NCBI GenBank assembly: GCA_038526915.1
Contig: JBCBGF010000008.1
Coordinates: 62,001 to 126,000, forward strand
From: JBCBGF01 sp038526915
GTDB lineage: Bacteria; Pseudomonadota; Alphaproteobacteria; Rhodobacterales; Rhodobacteraceae
Direction of reading: 5' to 3'
DNA length: 64,000 bases
Notes under the pieces: model-generated
The model's input: the letters and a program-made list of their open reading frames with translations, nothing else
What the model was told of the DNA's origin: nothing
The model's database searches: none
Translations under genes and position numbers: made by a program
Part shown: one piece after another, positions 51,511-60,158 of the stretch
How positions within the stretch are numbered: position 1 is the first letter of the stretch
How the letters are laid out: each line of letters opens with the position of its first letter

Positions 51511-52293
51511 TCAGGTCGTCCAGGCGGCGGGGCGCTTGTCGAAGAACGCCGCGATCCCCTCTGCCGCCTCGTCACTTTCCCAGCGCCGGACAAGTGCTGC
51601 GATACTCGCGTCTATCGCCTGCGCATCCGGTTGATCCCCGAGCGACCGCGCCAGCGCCTTGGCCTCTGCCACCGCCGCCGGCGCGCAGGCGAGGTAGGGC
51701 GTCACTTCCGCCTCAACCGCCGCATCCAGATCCTCCGCTGCCACCGCCCGCGCCAGAACCCCGAGCGTCACCGCCTCCTCCGCATCAAACAACCGCGCCG
51801 ACATGAACACCCGCCGCGCCATCGCCGCCCCCATCCGCGCGATCACATGCGGGCCGATGGTCGCCGGGATCAGGCCCAACTTCGTCTCGGTGAAACCGAA
51901 ACGCGAACCCAGCACTCCGATGGTCACGTCGCACACACAGGCCAGCCCCACGCCGCCCCCGAAGGCATTGCCCTGCACCCGGCCAATCAGCGGTTTCGGC
52001 AGGCTGTTCAGCGCCTCCAGCATCTCCGCCAGCTTCCGCGCCTCCGCCGCGCGCGTCGCCGCATCCGCCGTCATCTGCGCCCGCATCCAGCCCAGATCGC
52101 CGCCGGCGCAAAAGCTCCGGCCCTCGGCGGCCAGCACCACCACCCGCACGTCCGCGTCAGCCCCCAGCGCCCGCGAGGCTTCAGTGATCTCCCCGATCAT
52201 CTTTCCCGACAGCGCGTTATGCTTGTCCGCCCGCGCCAGCGTCAGCGTGGCCACACCCCGCGCATCGGTCTCTACCCGGATTGTCTCAGCCAT
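51511..52293 (-). CDS. liuC: Enoyl-CoA hydratase, probable methylglutaconyl-CoA hydratase
   Basis: The 260-residue crotonase-fold protein has the oxyanion-hole segments EGRSFCAGGDLGWMRAQM (about 57-74) and GNAFGGGVGLACVCDVTIG (about 106-124). In this operon it would hydrate 3-methylglutaconyl-CoA to HMG-CoA in leucine breakdown. The start overlaps the HMG-CoA lyase stop by 8 bp. Confidence 0.9.
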   Translation of the reverse strand: MAETIRVETDARGVATLTLARADKHNALSGKMIGEITEASRALGADADVRVVVLAAEGRSFCAGGDLGWMRAQMTADAATRAAEARKLAEMLEALNSLPKPLIGRVQGNAFGGGVGLACVCDVTIGVLGSRFGFTETKLGLIPATIGPHVIARMGAAMARRVFMSARLFDAEEAVTLGVLARAVAAEDLDAAVEAEVTPYLACAPAAVAEAKALARSLGDQPDAQAIDASIAALVRRWESDEAAEGIAAFFDKRPAAWTT

Positions 52294-53152
52294 CCACCGC
52301 CTCCGCCTGCATCGCCCGCGCCATCTGTGCCGCGTCCTCGATCACCCCAAGATCCAGCCCGGTCGCATAACCCGCCACCTCCAGATGCTGCACCACCGCC
52401 TCGGTCGCGACATTGCCCGCCGCCCCCGGCGCATAAGGGCACCCCCCAAGCCCCCCGACAGCCGCATCGAACACGCGCAAGCCCCGCGCCAGCGAAGCAT
52501 CGATGTTCGCTAGCGCCCGCCCGGCGGTATCGTGGTAGTGCCCCGCAAACTGCCGCGCCTCGCCCACTTCCAACACCGCCCCCAGCATCGCGTCAATCGT
52601 CTCAGGCCGCCCCTGCCCGATGGTATCGCCCAGCGACACCTCATAGCAGCCCATGGCGAGCGAAGCCTCGGCCACCCGCGCAACCGCAGCAGGTTCAGTC
52701 GGCCCATCATACGGGCAATCGGTCACGCAAGAGACGTATCCCCGCACTGGCACCCCCTGCGCCTGCGCCGCCTCCACCACAGGCGCGAACCGCTCCAGGC
52801 TCTCGGCAATCGAGCAGTTGATATTGGCCTGGCTGAACCCTTCCGAGGCCGACCCAAAGATCGCAATCTCATCCGCCCGCGCAGCCACCGCGCCCTCAAA
52901 CCCCCGCATATTCGGCGTCAGCGCGGCATAGGACACCCCCGGCACCCGCGCGATCCCTGACAGAACGTCGGCACTATCGGCCATCTGCGGCACCCATTTG
53001 GGGCTCACGAAACTCGCCACCTCGATCCGCCGAAAACCCGCCTGGCTCAGCCGATCCACCAACGCGATCTTGGCCGCCGTCGGGATTACCCCGGCCTCGT
53101 TCTGCAACCCGTCTCGCGGACCTACCTCGAAAATCTCGACCGTCTCAGCCAT
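52286..53152 (-). CDS. mvaB: Hydroxymethylglutaryl-CoA lyase
   Basis: The enzyme splits HMG-CoA to acetoacetate and acetyl-CoA, the last step of leucine degradation. The 288-residue TIM-barrel protein has VGPRDGLQNEAG (10-21), a metal-binding histidine pair in FAGHYHDTAGRAL and the catalytic-cysteine loop GGLGGCPYAPGAAGN. The start overlaps the GST stop by 8 bp. Confidence 0.94.
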   Translation of the reverse strand: MAETVEIFEVGPRDGLQNEAGVIPTAAKIALVDRLSQAGFRRIEVASFVSPKWVPQMADSADVLSGIARVPGVSYAALTPNMRGFEGAVAARADEIAIFGSASEGFSQANINCSIAESLERFAPVVEAAQAQGVPVRGYVSCVTDCPYDGPTEPAAVARVAEASLAMGCYEVSLGDTIGQGRPETIDAMLGAVLEVGEARQFAGHYHDTAGRALANIDASLARGLRVFDAAVGGLGGCPYAPGAAGNVATEAVVQHLEVAGYATGLDLGVIEDAAQMARAMQAEAVDG

Positions 53153-53798
53153 CGGGCGGCTCATAAAAATCAGCCCGATAGATCTGCGCCGGCCCATCGT
53201 GCATCGCCGCACGCTTGAACCCATCGCGCCCTTCACACCGCGCCAGCCACCCGGCCACGCGCGGCAGATCGTCGAACCGAACAAATCGGCGCGAAATCAA
53301 CGCACTATACCCCACAACGCAATCCACCGCCGAGAACCCACCCGGCAACAACCAGTCATGCGCCCCCAGCCCCGCCTCCACCACGCCCAGCGCTTTCTCC
53401 AGCCGCTTCGCCTCCAGCCGCATCACGGTTTCGCTGCGCATCCAGGGCTCCCGCAGGGCGATATGGTGCTGGGTCAAGTTCGCCAGGTGCTGGCCCAGCG
53501 TTTCGCCGAAATGCAGCCATTCGAGCCAATCGACCCGCTCGGGATCCCCCGGCGCACGCCCAAAGGCCCCCTGCCGCTCGCACAGGTACTCGGTGATTGC
53601 CCCGCTCTCAAAAATCACCCGCCCGTCGATCTCCAGCGCCGGAACCCGGCCCGCAGGAGATAGCTGCAAATACTCCGGCGCCCGCAGCGATTTGTCGAAG
53701 AACGAGCGCTCGCGCACCTCGAACTCCAACCCCATCTCTTCCATCAGCCACAGGATGCGAAACGATCGGGCCTGGGGGACGTGGTGCAATCGGATCAT
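53145..53798 (-). CDS. Glutathione S-transferase family protein
   Basis: The 217-residue protein has the thioredoxin-like N-terminus (IRLHHVPQARSFRILWLMEE) with the active Ser at residue 11, the GSH-binding turn GRVPALEIDGRVIFESGAI and an all-helical C-terminal domain. It lies inside the leucine operon and may detoxify CoA-derived electrophiles. A 4-bp overlap with the second GST suggests they are made together. Confidence 0.88.
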   Translation of the reverse strand: MIRLHHVPQARSFRILWLMEEMGLEFEVRERSFFDKSLRAPEYLQLSPAGRVPALEIDGRVIFESGAITEYLCERQGAFGRAPGDPERVDWLEWLHFGETLGQHLANLTQHHIALREPWMRSETVMRLEAKRLEKALGVVEAGLGAHDWLLPGGFSAVDCVVGYSALISRRFVRFDDLPRVAGWLARCEGRDGFKRAAMHDGPAQIYRADFYEPPDG

Positions 53799-54412
53799 CG
53801 GGCCAGTATCCTCGGGTCGGGGCAGGTCTCGGCCCAGCTGGGGCGCGAGGCCACATGCGCGTACCATGCGCCAAGGGCGGTGTACTGGTCCAGCAAGGCC
53901 TGCCCCTCGCGCGCTGCCGCAAACGCGCCGATCATCGGGGCCAGATGGCAGTCGCAGGCGCTCAGCGGCGCTCCGGGCTGCAGCACAAGCCCATTTGCCG
54001 CGATCTCTTCCAACGCCGCCAACACCGGACCCGCGGCCTCCACCCCCTCCGCAATCACACGCGCATCCGACGCCTCGCTCACCCCGGGCCGAAACACCGC
54101 CTGCGCATAGACCTGCCGCACAAGCGGCCAGTACGCGTAGGCATCCGCGATACACGCCACCTGCCGGGCCTGCGCCGCCACCAACCGGTCATCCGGCGGC
54201 TCAAACAGATAATCGAGGATCGCCGCCGTCTCATAGAGCCGCGTGTCACCGACCCACAAAACCGGCACCCGGTCAAACGGATGATCCGGCACGGGTCCCG
54301 CAAACGGATTGACCTCACCCCACTCTGCCACCCGTCCCGTCTCGGCCAGGGCGAGCCGCACCGACCAGGAGTAGATGCTGGCCGAATACCCGATCAGCCG
54401 CAGATCACTCAC
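53795..54412 (-). CDS. Glutathione S-transferase-like protein, second copy
   Basis: This 205-residue GST-like protein has LRLIGYSASIYSWSVRLALA near its start and RVPVLWVGDTRLYETAAILD, the GSH-binding turn. It differs greatly from the first copy, so it is not a recent duplicate. It overlaps mccA (4 bp) and the first GST (4 bp). Confidence 0.85.
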   Translation of the reverse strand: MSDLRLIGYSASIYSWSVRLALAETGRVAEWGEVNPFAGPVPDHPFDRVPVLWVGDTRLYETAAILDYLFEPPDDRLVAAQARQVACIADAYAYWPLVRQVYAQAVFRPGVSEASDARVIAEGVEAAGPVLAALEEIAANGLVLQPGAPLSACDCHLAPMIGAFAAAREGQALLDQYTALGAWYAHVASRPSWAETCPDPRILAR

Positions 54413-56346
54413 GCCTCCTCCAACCGGATCAGCGCCGCCCCGGCTTCGACCTGCGCCCCGGCACTGGTCAGAACCTCGGCCACCACACCGTCGCGCGCCG
54501 CCGTCAGCGCATGCTCCATCTTCATCGCTTCCAGGATCGCGAGCCGGTCACCCTTGCTAACAGCCTGCCCGGGCGACACAGACACAGCCTTGACCAGCCC
54601 CGGCATCGGCGCCTCGATCACAGAGCTGTCGCCCGCGTCGCCCCCTTGCCGGTTCAGCGGATCGGGGATCTCAAAGTGATAGCCATTCCCCCAAAACACT
54701 GAAATATCAGAGCTATGGCGCACGATAGTCGCCCGAACCGGCTCACCATCGATCACCCAACCGGCCCCGTCCCGCGCGATCTCATGACGGGCGCCGTCAA
54801 CCTCCGCCTCAAACCGCCCCGGCCCAAGCGTCTGCACCGCAACCCGCACCTCTTCTTCCCCGCGCAAAAGCACAACCGTCTGCGTCAGCGCCCCCCAAAG
54901 CGCAAACCCCGCCATAGGATCCGTCACCCGATCGAGCCCCAACGCCCCGATCCCCGCAACCGACCGAGCCCGCGTACACGGCACCGGCGGTTCGGCCAGA
55001 GCCTCCAGATCCCGATCGATCAGCCCCGTATCCACATCGCCCGAGACAAACCCGTCCTGCCGCGCCAGCTTCCGCAAAAACGCATGGTTCGTGACGCTCC
55101 CCGCCACCTCGGTCTCGCCCAGTTGCTTCTGCAACCGCGCCAGAGCATGATCCCGCGTCGCCCCATGCACGATGATCTTCGCGATCATCGGATCGTACCA
55201 GGGCGAGATCGTATCCCCCGCCCGCACCCCGCTATCGGCCCGGGCACCGTCCGGAAACGCCAGATGCGTCAAGGTCCCCGTGGCTGGCAAAAACCCCTTG
55301 GGCACATCCTCCGCATAAAGCCGCGCCTCGAACGCGTGGCCGGTGATCGCCAGATCCTCCTGATCCGCCGGCAACGCCTCCCCGGCGGCCACCCTGAGCT
55401 GCCACTCCACCAGATCGACCCCTGTGATGGCCTCGGTCACCGGATGCTCCACCTGCAACCGCGTGTTCATCTCCATGAAGTAGAACCGATCCGGCCGCAG
55501 CCCCTCGGACGCATCGACGATAAACTCCACCGTCCCTGCCCCCTTATAGCCGATAGCTTCCGCCGCCCGCACCGCCGCCGCGCCCATGGCCTCCCGCATC
55601 TCCGCCGTCATCCCCGGTGCTGGCGCCTCTTCGATCACCTTCTGATGCCGCCGCTGCAGCGAGCAATCCCGCTCAAACAGATGCACCGCCTGCGTCCCGT
55701 CCCCGAACACCTGCACCTCGATATGCCGCGGCTTCTCGACAAATTTCTCAATCAAAACAGCATCATTGCCAAAGGCCCCAAGCGCCTCGGCCTTCGCCGC
55801 CTCCAGCCCGTCAATGAACGCGTCGGGGCTCTCAACCTTCCGCATCCCCTTGCCGCCACCGCCCGCCACGGCCTTGATCAGCACCGGATAACCCACCCGG
55901 TCCGCCTCCACCTCCAGATGCCCCGGATCCTGATCCTCCCCATGATACCCGGGCACCACAGGCACCCCCGCCTCGGCCATCAACCGCTTGGCCGCATCCT
56001 TCAGCCCCATCGCCCGGATCGCCGCCGCCGATGGCCCGATAAACGTGAGCCCCGCGGCCTCCACCGCCTCCACAAACTCCGGGTTCTCCGACAAAAACCC
56101 GTATCCCGGATGGATCGCCTGCGCCCCCGTAGCCTTAGCCACCGCAATGATCTTGGCTCCATCTAGATAGCTCTGCGCCGGCGCCGGCGGCCCAATCGCC
56201 ACCGCCCGATCCGCCATCGCCACATGCTTCGCGCGCGCGTCCGCCTCGGAATACACCGCCACCGTCTCCACGCCCAAACGCCGGCAGGTCTCCATCACCC
56301 GACAGGCAATCTCCCCCCGGTTCGCAATCAGGATCCGGCTAAACAC
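54409..56346 (-). CDS. mccA: 3-methylcrotonyl-CoA carboxylase, biotin-containing subunit
   Basis: The 645-residue protein has the biotin carboxylase start FSRILIANRGEIACRVMETC, the ATP-grasp segment KAVAGGGGKGMRKVESP, and EMNTRLQVEHPVTEAITGVD. The BCCP domain at the end has ILEAMKMEHALT with the biotinylated Lys609. It carboxylates 3-methylcrotonyl-CoA together with the beta subunit. The GTG at 56346 gives the family start; a GTG at 56355 is possible. Biotin is added by BirA. Confidence 0.93.
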   Translation of the reverse strand: MFSRILIANRGEIACRVMETCRRLGVETVAVYSEADARAKHVAMADRAVAIGPPAPAQSYLDGAKIIAVAKATGAQAIHPGYGFLSENPEFVEAVEAAGLTFIGPSAAAIRAMGLKDAAKRLMAEAGVPVVPGYHGEDQDPGHLEVEADRVGYPVLIKAVAGGGGKGMRKVESPDAFIDGLEAAKAEALGAFGNDAVLIEKFVEKPRHIEVQVFGDGTQAVHLFERDCSLQRRHQKVIEEAPAPGMTAEMREAMGAAAVRAAEAIGYKGAGTVEFIVDASEGLRPDRFYFMEMNTRLQVEHPVTEAITGVDLVEWQLRVAAGEALPADQEDLAITGHAFEARLYAEDVPKGFLPATGTLTHLAFPDGARADSGVRAGDTISPWYDPMIAKIIVHGATRDHALARLQKQLGETEVAGSVTNHAFLRKLARQDGFVSGDVDTGLIDRDLEALAEPPVPCTRARSVAGIGALGLDRVTDPMAGFALWGALTQTVVLLRGEEEVRVAVQTLGPGRFEAEVDGARHEIARDGAGWVIDGEPVRATIVRHSSDISVFWGNGYHFEIPDPLNRQGGDAGDSSVIEAPMPGLVKAVSVSPGQAVSKGDRLAILEAMKMEHALTAARDGVVAEVLTSAGAQVEAGAALIRLEEA

Positions 56347-56362
56347 CCCGCGCACCCCACAT

Positions 56363-56384
56363 CTTCTTCTTGTTCAAAATACGC
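56363..56384 (+). repeat. Copy 3 of 22-bp dispersed repeat
   Basis: CTTCTTCTTGTTC then AAAATACGC lies in the short gap between the nuclease-like gene and mccA, so it is transcribed in the leucine operon and sits 16 bp before the mccA start. Confidence 0.7.
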
Positions 56385-56387
56385 ATG

Positions 56388-56921
56388 TCACGCCCCGCAC
56401 CATCCCGCGCGCCGCCCGCCGTCGTAGGGCCGCGCAAGTCCCGCGTCGACGAGTGTCCCCGCCACGTCCTGCCCATCGAGCGACAGCCGCCCCAGCGCCC
56501 GCCCATACCGATCCTCCTGCCCGCTGAGCCGCAGATCCGCCTCGCGCGCCGTCCAAAGCGCCCACCGCAGATGATATGTGGCCCGATAGGCCCCAATCGT
56601 CTCGCGCGCACAGTCCCCGCGCATCTCCGGCGTGTCGTATCCCATCAGCCGGACACGCGTGGCCCCTTCGTCAGGACACACCGCCCGCACCGTATCCCCA
56701 TCCACCACCATCCAGACCCAACACCCCTCTGACGACCGCCACGCAAGGCTTGCCGCATCGAGCCCCGGCCCGACCAATCCCACAAACCCAAGCGTTGCCA
56801 CGACCCACAGGGGGCTCCGCCAAGACCGCCGCCGTCGACCATCCGGCACCGCGGCGGCTTGCGATAATCGCGACTGAACGGAACAACCTTGCCGCCACGT
56901 CTCCGGGCCATGCCGCCTCAC
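56388..56921 (-). CDS. Staphylococcal-nuclease-like (SNase) protein
   Basis: The 177-residue protein has a membrane anchor (about 37-55, SPLWVVATLGFVGLVGPGLD) and then the nuclease core VDGDTVRAVC (73-82), VRLMGYDTPEMRG (90-102) and YGRALGRLSL. Catalytic-type Arg91 and Glu99 are present. It is probably periplasmic. The GTG start overlaps the mccB stop by 4 bp, an unexpected neighbour for a carboxylase. Confidence 0.85.
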   Translation of the reverse strand: MRRHGPETWRQGCSVQSRLSQAAAVPDGRRRRSWRSPLWVVATLGFVGLVGPGLDAASLAWRSSEGCWVWMVVDGDTVRAVCPDEGATRVRLMGYDTPEMRGDCARETIGAYRATYHLRWALWTAREADLRLSGQEDRYGRALGRLSLDGQDVAGTLVDAGLARPYDGGRRAGWCGA

Positions 56922-58522
56922 ATCCTGAACACCCCAAACCGCGTCTCCTCAATCGGCGCACACAGCGCCGCCGACAGCGACAGCCCCAGCACCTGGCGCG
57001 ACTTTCGTGGGTCCACAATCCCGTCATCCCAAAGCCGGGCGGAGGCATAGAGCGGATGGGACTGCCGCTCGAACATCTCGATCGTGGGCGCCTTGAACGC
57101 GGCCTCGTCCTCGTCGGACCACGTCCCCCCGCCCCGCTCGATCCCGTCGCGCTTCACGGTTGCCAAAACGCCTGCCGCCTGCTCTCCGCCCATCACGGAA
57201 ATCCGCGAGTTCGGCCAAGACCACAGAAACCGCGGCTGATACGCCCGCCCCGCCATCCCGTAATTTCCGGCCCCAAAGGACCCGCCCACGATCATCGTGA
57301 TCTTCGGCACCGAGGTTGTCGCGACCGCCGTCACCATCTTCGCCCCGTGCCGCGCGATCCCTTCGTTCTCGTATTTCCGCCCCACCATGAAACCGGTGAT
57401 ATTCTGCAGAAAAACCAAGGGGATACGCCGCTGAGAGCAAAGCTCGACAAAATGCGCCCCCTTCTGCGCACTCTCGGAAAAGAGCACCCCGTTGTTGGCC
57501 ACGATCCCAACCGGGCACCCCATCACATGGGCGAACCCGGTGACCAAGGTCTCGCCAAACCGCGGCTTGAACTCATCAAAGCGCGAGCCATCCACCACCC
57601 GCGCGATCACCTCGCGAATGTCATAGGGCGTGCGCAGATCGGCGGGCACTACGTCGAACAGCTCGTCGGGATCATAGGCCGGGTCCTCCGGCGTCTCCCA
57701 CACCACAGTCCGGGGCTTCGCACGGTTCAAAGACCCCACCGCCCGCCGCGCCAAAGCCAGCGCGTGGGCATCGTCATCGGCCAGGTAATCCGCCACGCCC
57801 GACAGCCGCGTGTGCACATCCCCGCCGCCCAGATCCTCTGCCGTCACAACCTCACCCGTCGCCGCCTTCACCAAGGGCGGCCCGGCCAGAAAGATCGTCC
57901 CCTGATCCCGCACGATGATCGTCACATCCGACATCGCCGGAACGTAAGCCCCGCCCGCCGTACACGATCCCATCACCACGGCAATCTGAGGGATGCCCTT
58001 GGCACTCATCCGCGCCTGATTGTAGAAGACCCGCCCAAAGTGATCGCGGTCGGGGAACACCTCATCCTGATTGGGCAGGTTCGCCCCCCCGCTATCGACG
58101 AGGTAGACGCAGGGCAGCCCGCATTCCTCGGCAATCTCCTGCGCGCGCAAATGCTTCTTCACCGTCATCGGGTAGTAGGTGCCACCCTTCACGGTTGCAT
58201 CGTTGCACACGACCATGACCTCGTGGCCCACCACCCGGCCCACACCAGCAATGGCCCCAGCACAGGGCGCCGCGCCGTCATACATCCCATGCGCCGCGGT
58301 CGCGCCGACCTCGAGAAACGCCGACCCCGGATCGAGCAAATTCGCCACCCGCTCCCGCGGCAGCATCTTCCCCCGGCCCACATGCCGCTCCCGCGCGCGT
58401 TCTCCGCCACCGGCGGCCGCCCGCTCAGCGGCCTCCGCCACCACGCCCAACGCCTCCAGATGCGCCGCCCGGTTCGCCTGCGCCGCCTCGGACCCAGCCA
58501 CCAGAGAAGAAGTCAATTTCAT
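56918..58522 (-). CDS. mccB: 3-methylcrotonyl-CoA carboxylase, carboxyltransferase subunit
   Basis: The 534-residue crotonase-like subunit has GRGKMLPRERVANLLDPGSA, VLFSESAQKGAHFVELCSQR, and IPLVFLQNITGFMVGRKYEN, the standard MCC-beta signatures, and ends with the MCC-type RFGVFRM. It works with MccA on 3-methylcrotonyl-CoA. It begins 4 bp after the small ORF at 58527. Confidence 0.96.
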   Translation of the reverse strand: MKLTSSLVAGSEAAQANRAAHLEALGVVAEAAERAAAGGGERARERHVGRGKMLPRERVANLLDPGSAFLEVGATAAHGMYDGAAPCAGAIAGVGRVVGHEVMVVCNDATVKGGTYYPMTVKKHLRAQEIAEECGLPCVYLVDSGGANLPNQDEVFPDRDHFGRVFYNQARMSAKGIPQIAVVMGSCTAGGAYVPAMSDVTIIVRDQGTIFLAGPPLVKAATGEVVTAEDLGGGDVHTRLSGVADYLADDDAHALALARRAVGSLNRAKPRTVVWETPEDPAYDPDELFDVVPADLRTPYDIREVIARVVDGSRFDEFKPRFGETLVTGFAHVMGCPVGIVANNGVLFSESAQKGAHFVELCSQRRIPLVFLQNITGFMVGRKYENEGIARHGAKMVTAVATTSVPKITMIVGGSFGAGNYGMAGRAYQPRFLWSWPNSRISVMGGEQAAGVLATVKRDGIERGGGTWSDEDEAAFKAPTIEMFERQSHPLYASARLWDDGIVDPRKSRQVLGLSLSAALCAPIEETRFGVFRM

Positions 58523-58526
58523 CGCC

Positions 58527-58817
58527 CTAAGCCTCCGGCGCGGCATCGACCGCAATCAACCGCCCCCGATGATCGACGGGATAAACCGCAAGCCCATCGC
58601 CGCTGCCACACCGCACCTCCAGCCAAACCTTCTCCGCACTGCCAGGCACCGCCAGACACTCCGTCCGCGCGCCGCCAGTCTCGGCCACATAGCGATCCGC
58701 CATCGCATTGATCACCTCGGTCTCCGTCAGCCCCGCCTGCCCCGAACCCAGCCAAAGCCCAGCCACCAGCGCCACCAGACACAAGCCCCCGGCCACAAAG
58801 ACGACGGGCCGCGTCAC
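58527..58817 (-). CDS. Small secreted or membrane-anchored hypothetical protein
   Basis: This 96-residue protein has an N-terminal hydrophobic helix (VVFVAGGLCLVALVAGLWLG) and a soluble tail with two cysteines (TECLAVPGS, EVRCGSGDG). It is translationally linked to ivd (4 bp overlap). I recognise no family. Confidence 0.65.
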   Translation of the reverse strand: MTRPVVFVAGGLCLVALVAGLWLGSGQAGLTETEVINAMADRYVAETGGARTECLAVPGSAEKVWLEVRCGSGDGLAVYPVDHRGRLIAVDAAPEA

Positions 58818-59977
58818 CCCATCGCCCCCATCAACTCGCGCCCGATCAGCATCCGGCGAATTTCGCTGGTCCCCGCCCCGATCTCCATCAGCTTCGCATC
58901 ACGCATGATCCGGGCCAGAGGCGAGTCGTTCAGGAACCCCGCGCCACCCATGGCCTGCACCCCCTGCACCGCCATTTCCATCGCCTTTTCAGAGGCATAA
59001 AGCACACAGCCCGCCGCATCCTGCCGCGTCACCTCGCCCCGGTCACAGGCCTTGGCGACTTCGTACACATAAGCCCGGCAAGCATTCATCGTGGCATAGA
59101 TGTCGGCAATCTTGCCCTGCATCAGCTGAAAGTCCCCGATCCGCTGCCCGAACTGCCGCCGCTCGGCCATGTAGGGCATGATATGATCGAGGATGCCGGC
59201 CATGATCCCACAGCCGATGCCCGACAGCACGACCCGTTCATAGTCGAGCCCGCTCATCAAGACGCGCACGCCCTTGCCCTCTTCGCCAAGCACATTCTCG
59301 AACGGGACTTCCACGTCCTCAAAGATCAGCTCGGCGGTGTTCGACCCGCGCATCCCCAGCTTGTCGAAATGGGGTGAGGTCGAGAACCCGGTCATCGTCT
59401 TCTCGATCAGAAATGCTGTGATGCCTTTTGAGCCGGCATCGGGATCGGTCTTGGCATAAACCACCAGCGTATCCGCATCCGGCCCGTTGGTGATCCAGTA
59501 CTTGGTGCCATTCAGCCGGTAATGATCGTTCCGCTTCTCCGCGCGCAGCTTCATCGACACCACATCCGACCCCGCGCCCGCCTCGCTCATGGCCAGCGCG
59601 CCGACATGCTCGCCAGAAATCAGCCCCGGCAGATACTTCGCCCGCTGCTCGTCCGTCCCGTTCAGGCGGATCTGGTTCACACAGAGGTTCGAATGCGCCC
59701 CATAGCTGAGCGAGACACTGGCCGAGGCCCGCGCAATCTCTTCCACGGCCACGGTATGCGCCAGATACCCCATCCCGGCCCCGCCGTACTCTTCCTCAAC
59801 GGTGATCCCGAGCAGGCCAAGTTCCCCCATCTCGCCCCAAAGTTCGGCCGGAAACGCATTCGACCGATCCACCTCGGCCGCGATCGGGGCCACCCGCTCC
59901 TGCGCCCAGCGATGCACCATGTCGCGCAGCGCAAGCACATCCTCGCCCAGATCGAAATTCATCGACGCGGTGAACAT
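58814..59977 (-). CDS. ivd: Isovaleryl-CoA dehydrogenase
   Basis: This is the first committed step of leucine degradation. The 387-residue acyl-CoA dehydrogenase has GVTVEEEYGGAGMGY-like ITVEEEYGGAGMGY, LAMSEAGAGSDVVSMKLRAE, and the IVD-type catalytic Glu247 in GLDYERVVLSG instead of the usual C-terminal Glu. It heads the leucine operon; the start follows an AGGCAAGG site and a palindromic operator. Confidence 0.95.
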   Translation of the reverse strand: MFTASMNFDLGEDVLALRDMVHRWAQERVAPIAAEVDRSNAFPAELWGEMGELGLLGITVEEEYGGAGMGYLAHTVAVEEIARASASVSLSYGAHSNLCVNQIRLNGTDEQRAKYLPGLISGEHVGALAMSEAGAGSDVVSMKLRAEKRNDHYRLNGTKYWITNGPDADTLVVYAKTDPDAGSKGITAFLIEKTMTGFSTSPHFDKLGMRGSNTAELIFEDVEVPFENVLGEEGKGVRVLMSGLDYERVVLSGIGCGIMAGILDHIMPYMAERRQFGQRIGDFQLMQGKIADIYATMNACRAYVYEVAKACDRGEVTRQDAAGCVLYASEKAMEMAVQGVQAMGGAGFLNDSPLARIMRDAKLMEIGAGTSEIRRMLIGRELMGAMG

Positions 59978-59998
59978 CCACCTTGCCTCCCATTTACT

Positions 59999-60012
59999 GA
60001 ACGCTTGTTCAA
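59999..60012. promoter_or_regulatory. Palindromic operator at the ivd transcription start
   Basis: TGAAC-GCTT-GTTCA is a perfect inverted repeat just downstream of the -10, where a repressor would block initiation. TetR-type regulators of acyl-CoA genes use similar sites. The regulator gene is not in this window. Confidence 0.6.
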
Positions 60013-60013
60013 T

Positions 60014-60042
60014 TAATAGAGCGGTGCACCCTCCCGGTCAAT
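60014..60042 (-). promoter_or_regulatory. Sigma70-type promoter for the leucine operon
   Basis: On the minus strand TTGACC (60037-60042) and TATTAA (60014-60019) are separated by exactly 17 bp. The TATTAA is followed by the operator at 59999-60012. Confidence 0.7.
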
Positions 60043-60071
60043 CGCCACGCGCGCCCGCCCCTGTCAGATTC

Positions 60072-60093
60072 GCGTATTTTCAACAAGAAGAAG
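60072..60093 (-). repeat. Copy 4 of 22-bp dispersed repeat (inverted)
   Basis: GCGTATTTTCAAC then AAGAAGAAG is the reverse-oriented copy. With copy 5 it forms a hairpin with 8 spacer bases and 20 of 22 pairs, upstream of the ivd promoter. Confidence 0.7.
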
Positions 60094-60101
60094 GGCCAGA
60101 T

Positions 60102-60123
60102 CTTCTTCTTGTTCCAAATACGC
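60102..60123 (+). repeat. Copy 5 of 22-bp dispersed repeat
   Basis: CTTCTTCTTGTTC then CAAATACGC is the forward arm of the hairpin, 36 bp after the aminotransferase stop. The paired copies could act as that gene's terminator. Confidence 0.7.
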
Positions 60124-60158
60124 CCGCCGGAGGCGGTCCCGCAGGGGCGGGCACGCGC

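Noticed and set aside
56576..58711. A 711-codon open frame on the plus strand, opposite mccB
   Set aside because: No recognisable domain, Arg/His/Pro-rich composition typical of shadow frames, and it is antisense to MccB and its neighbours.
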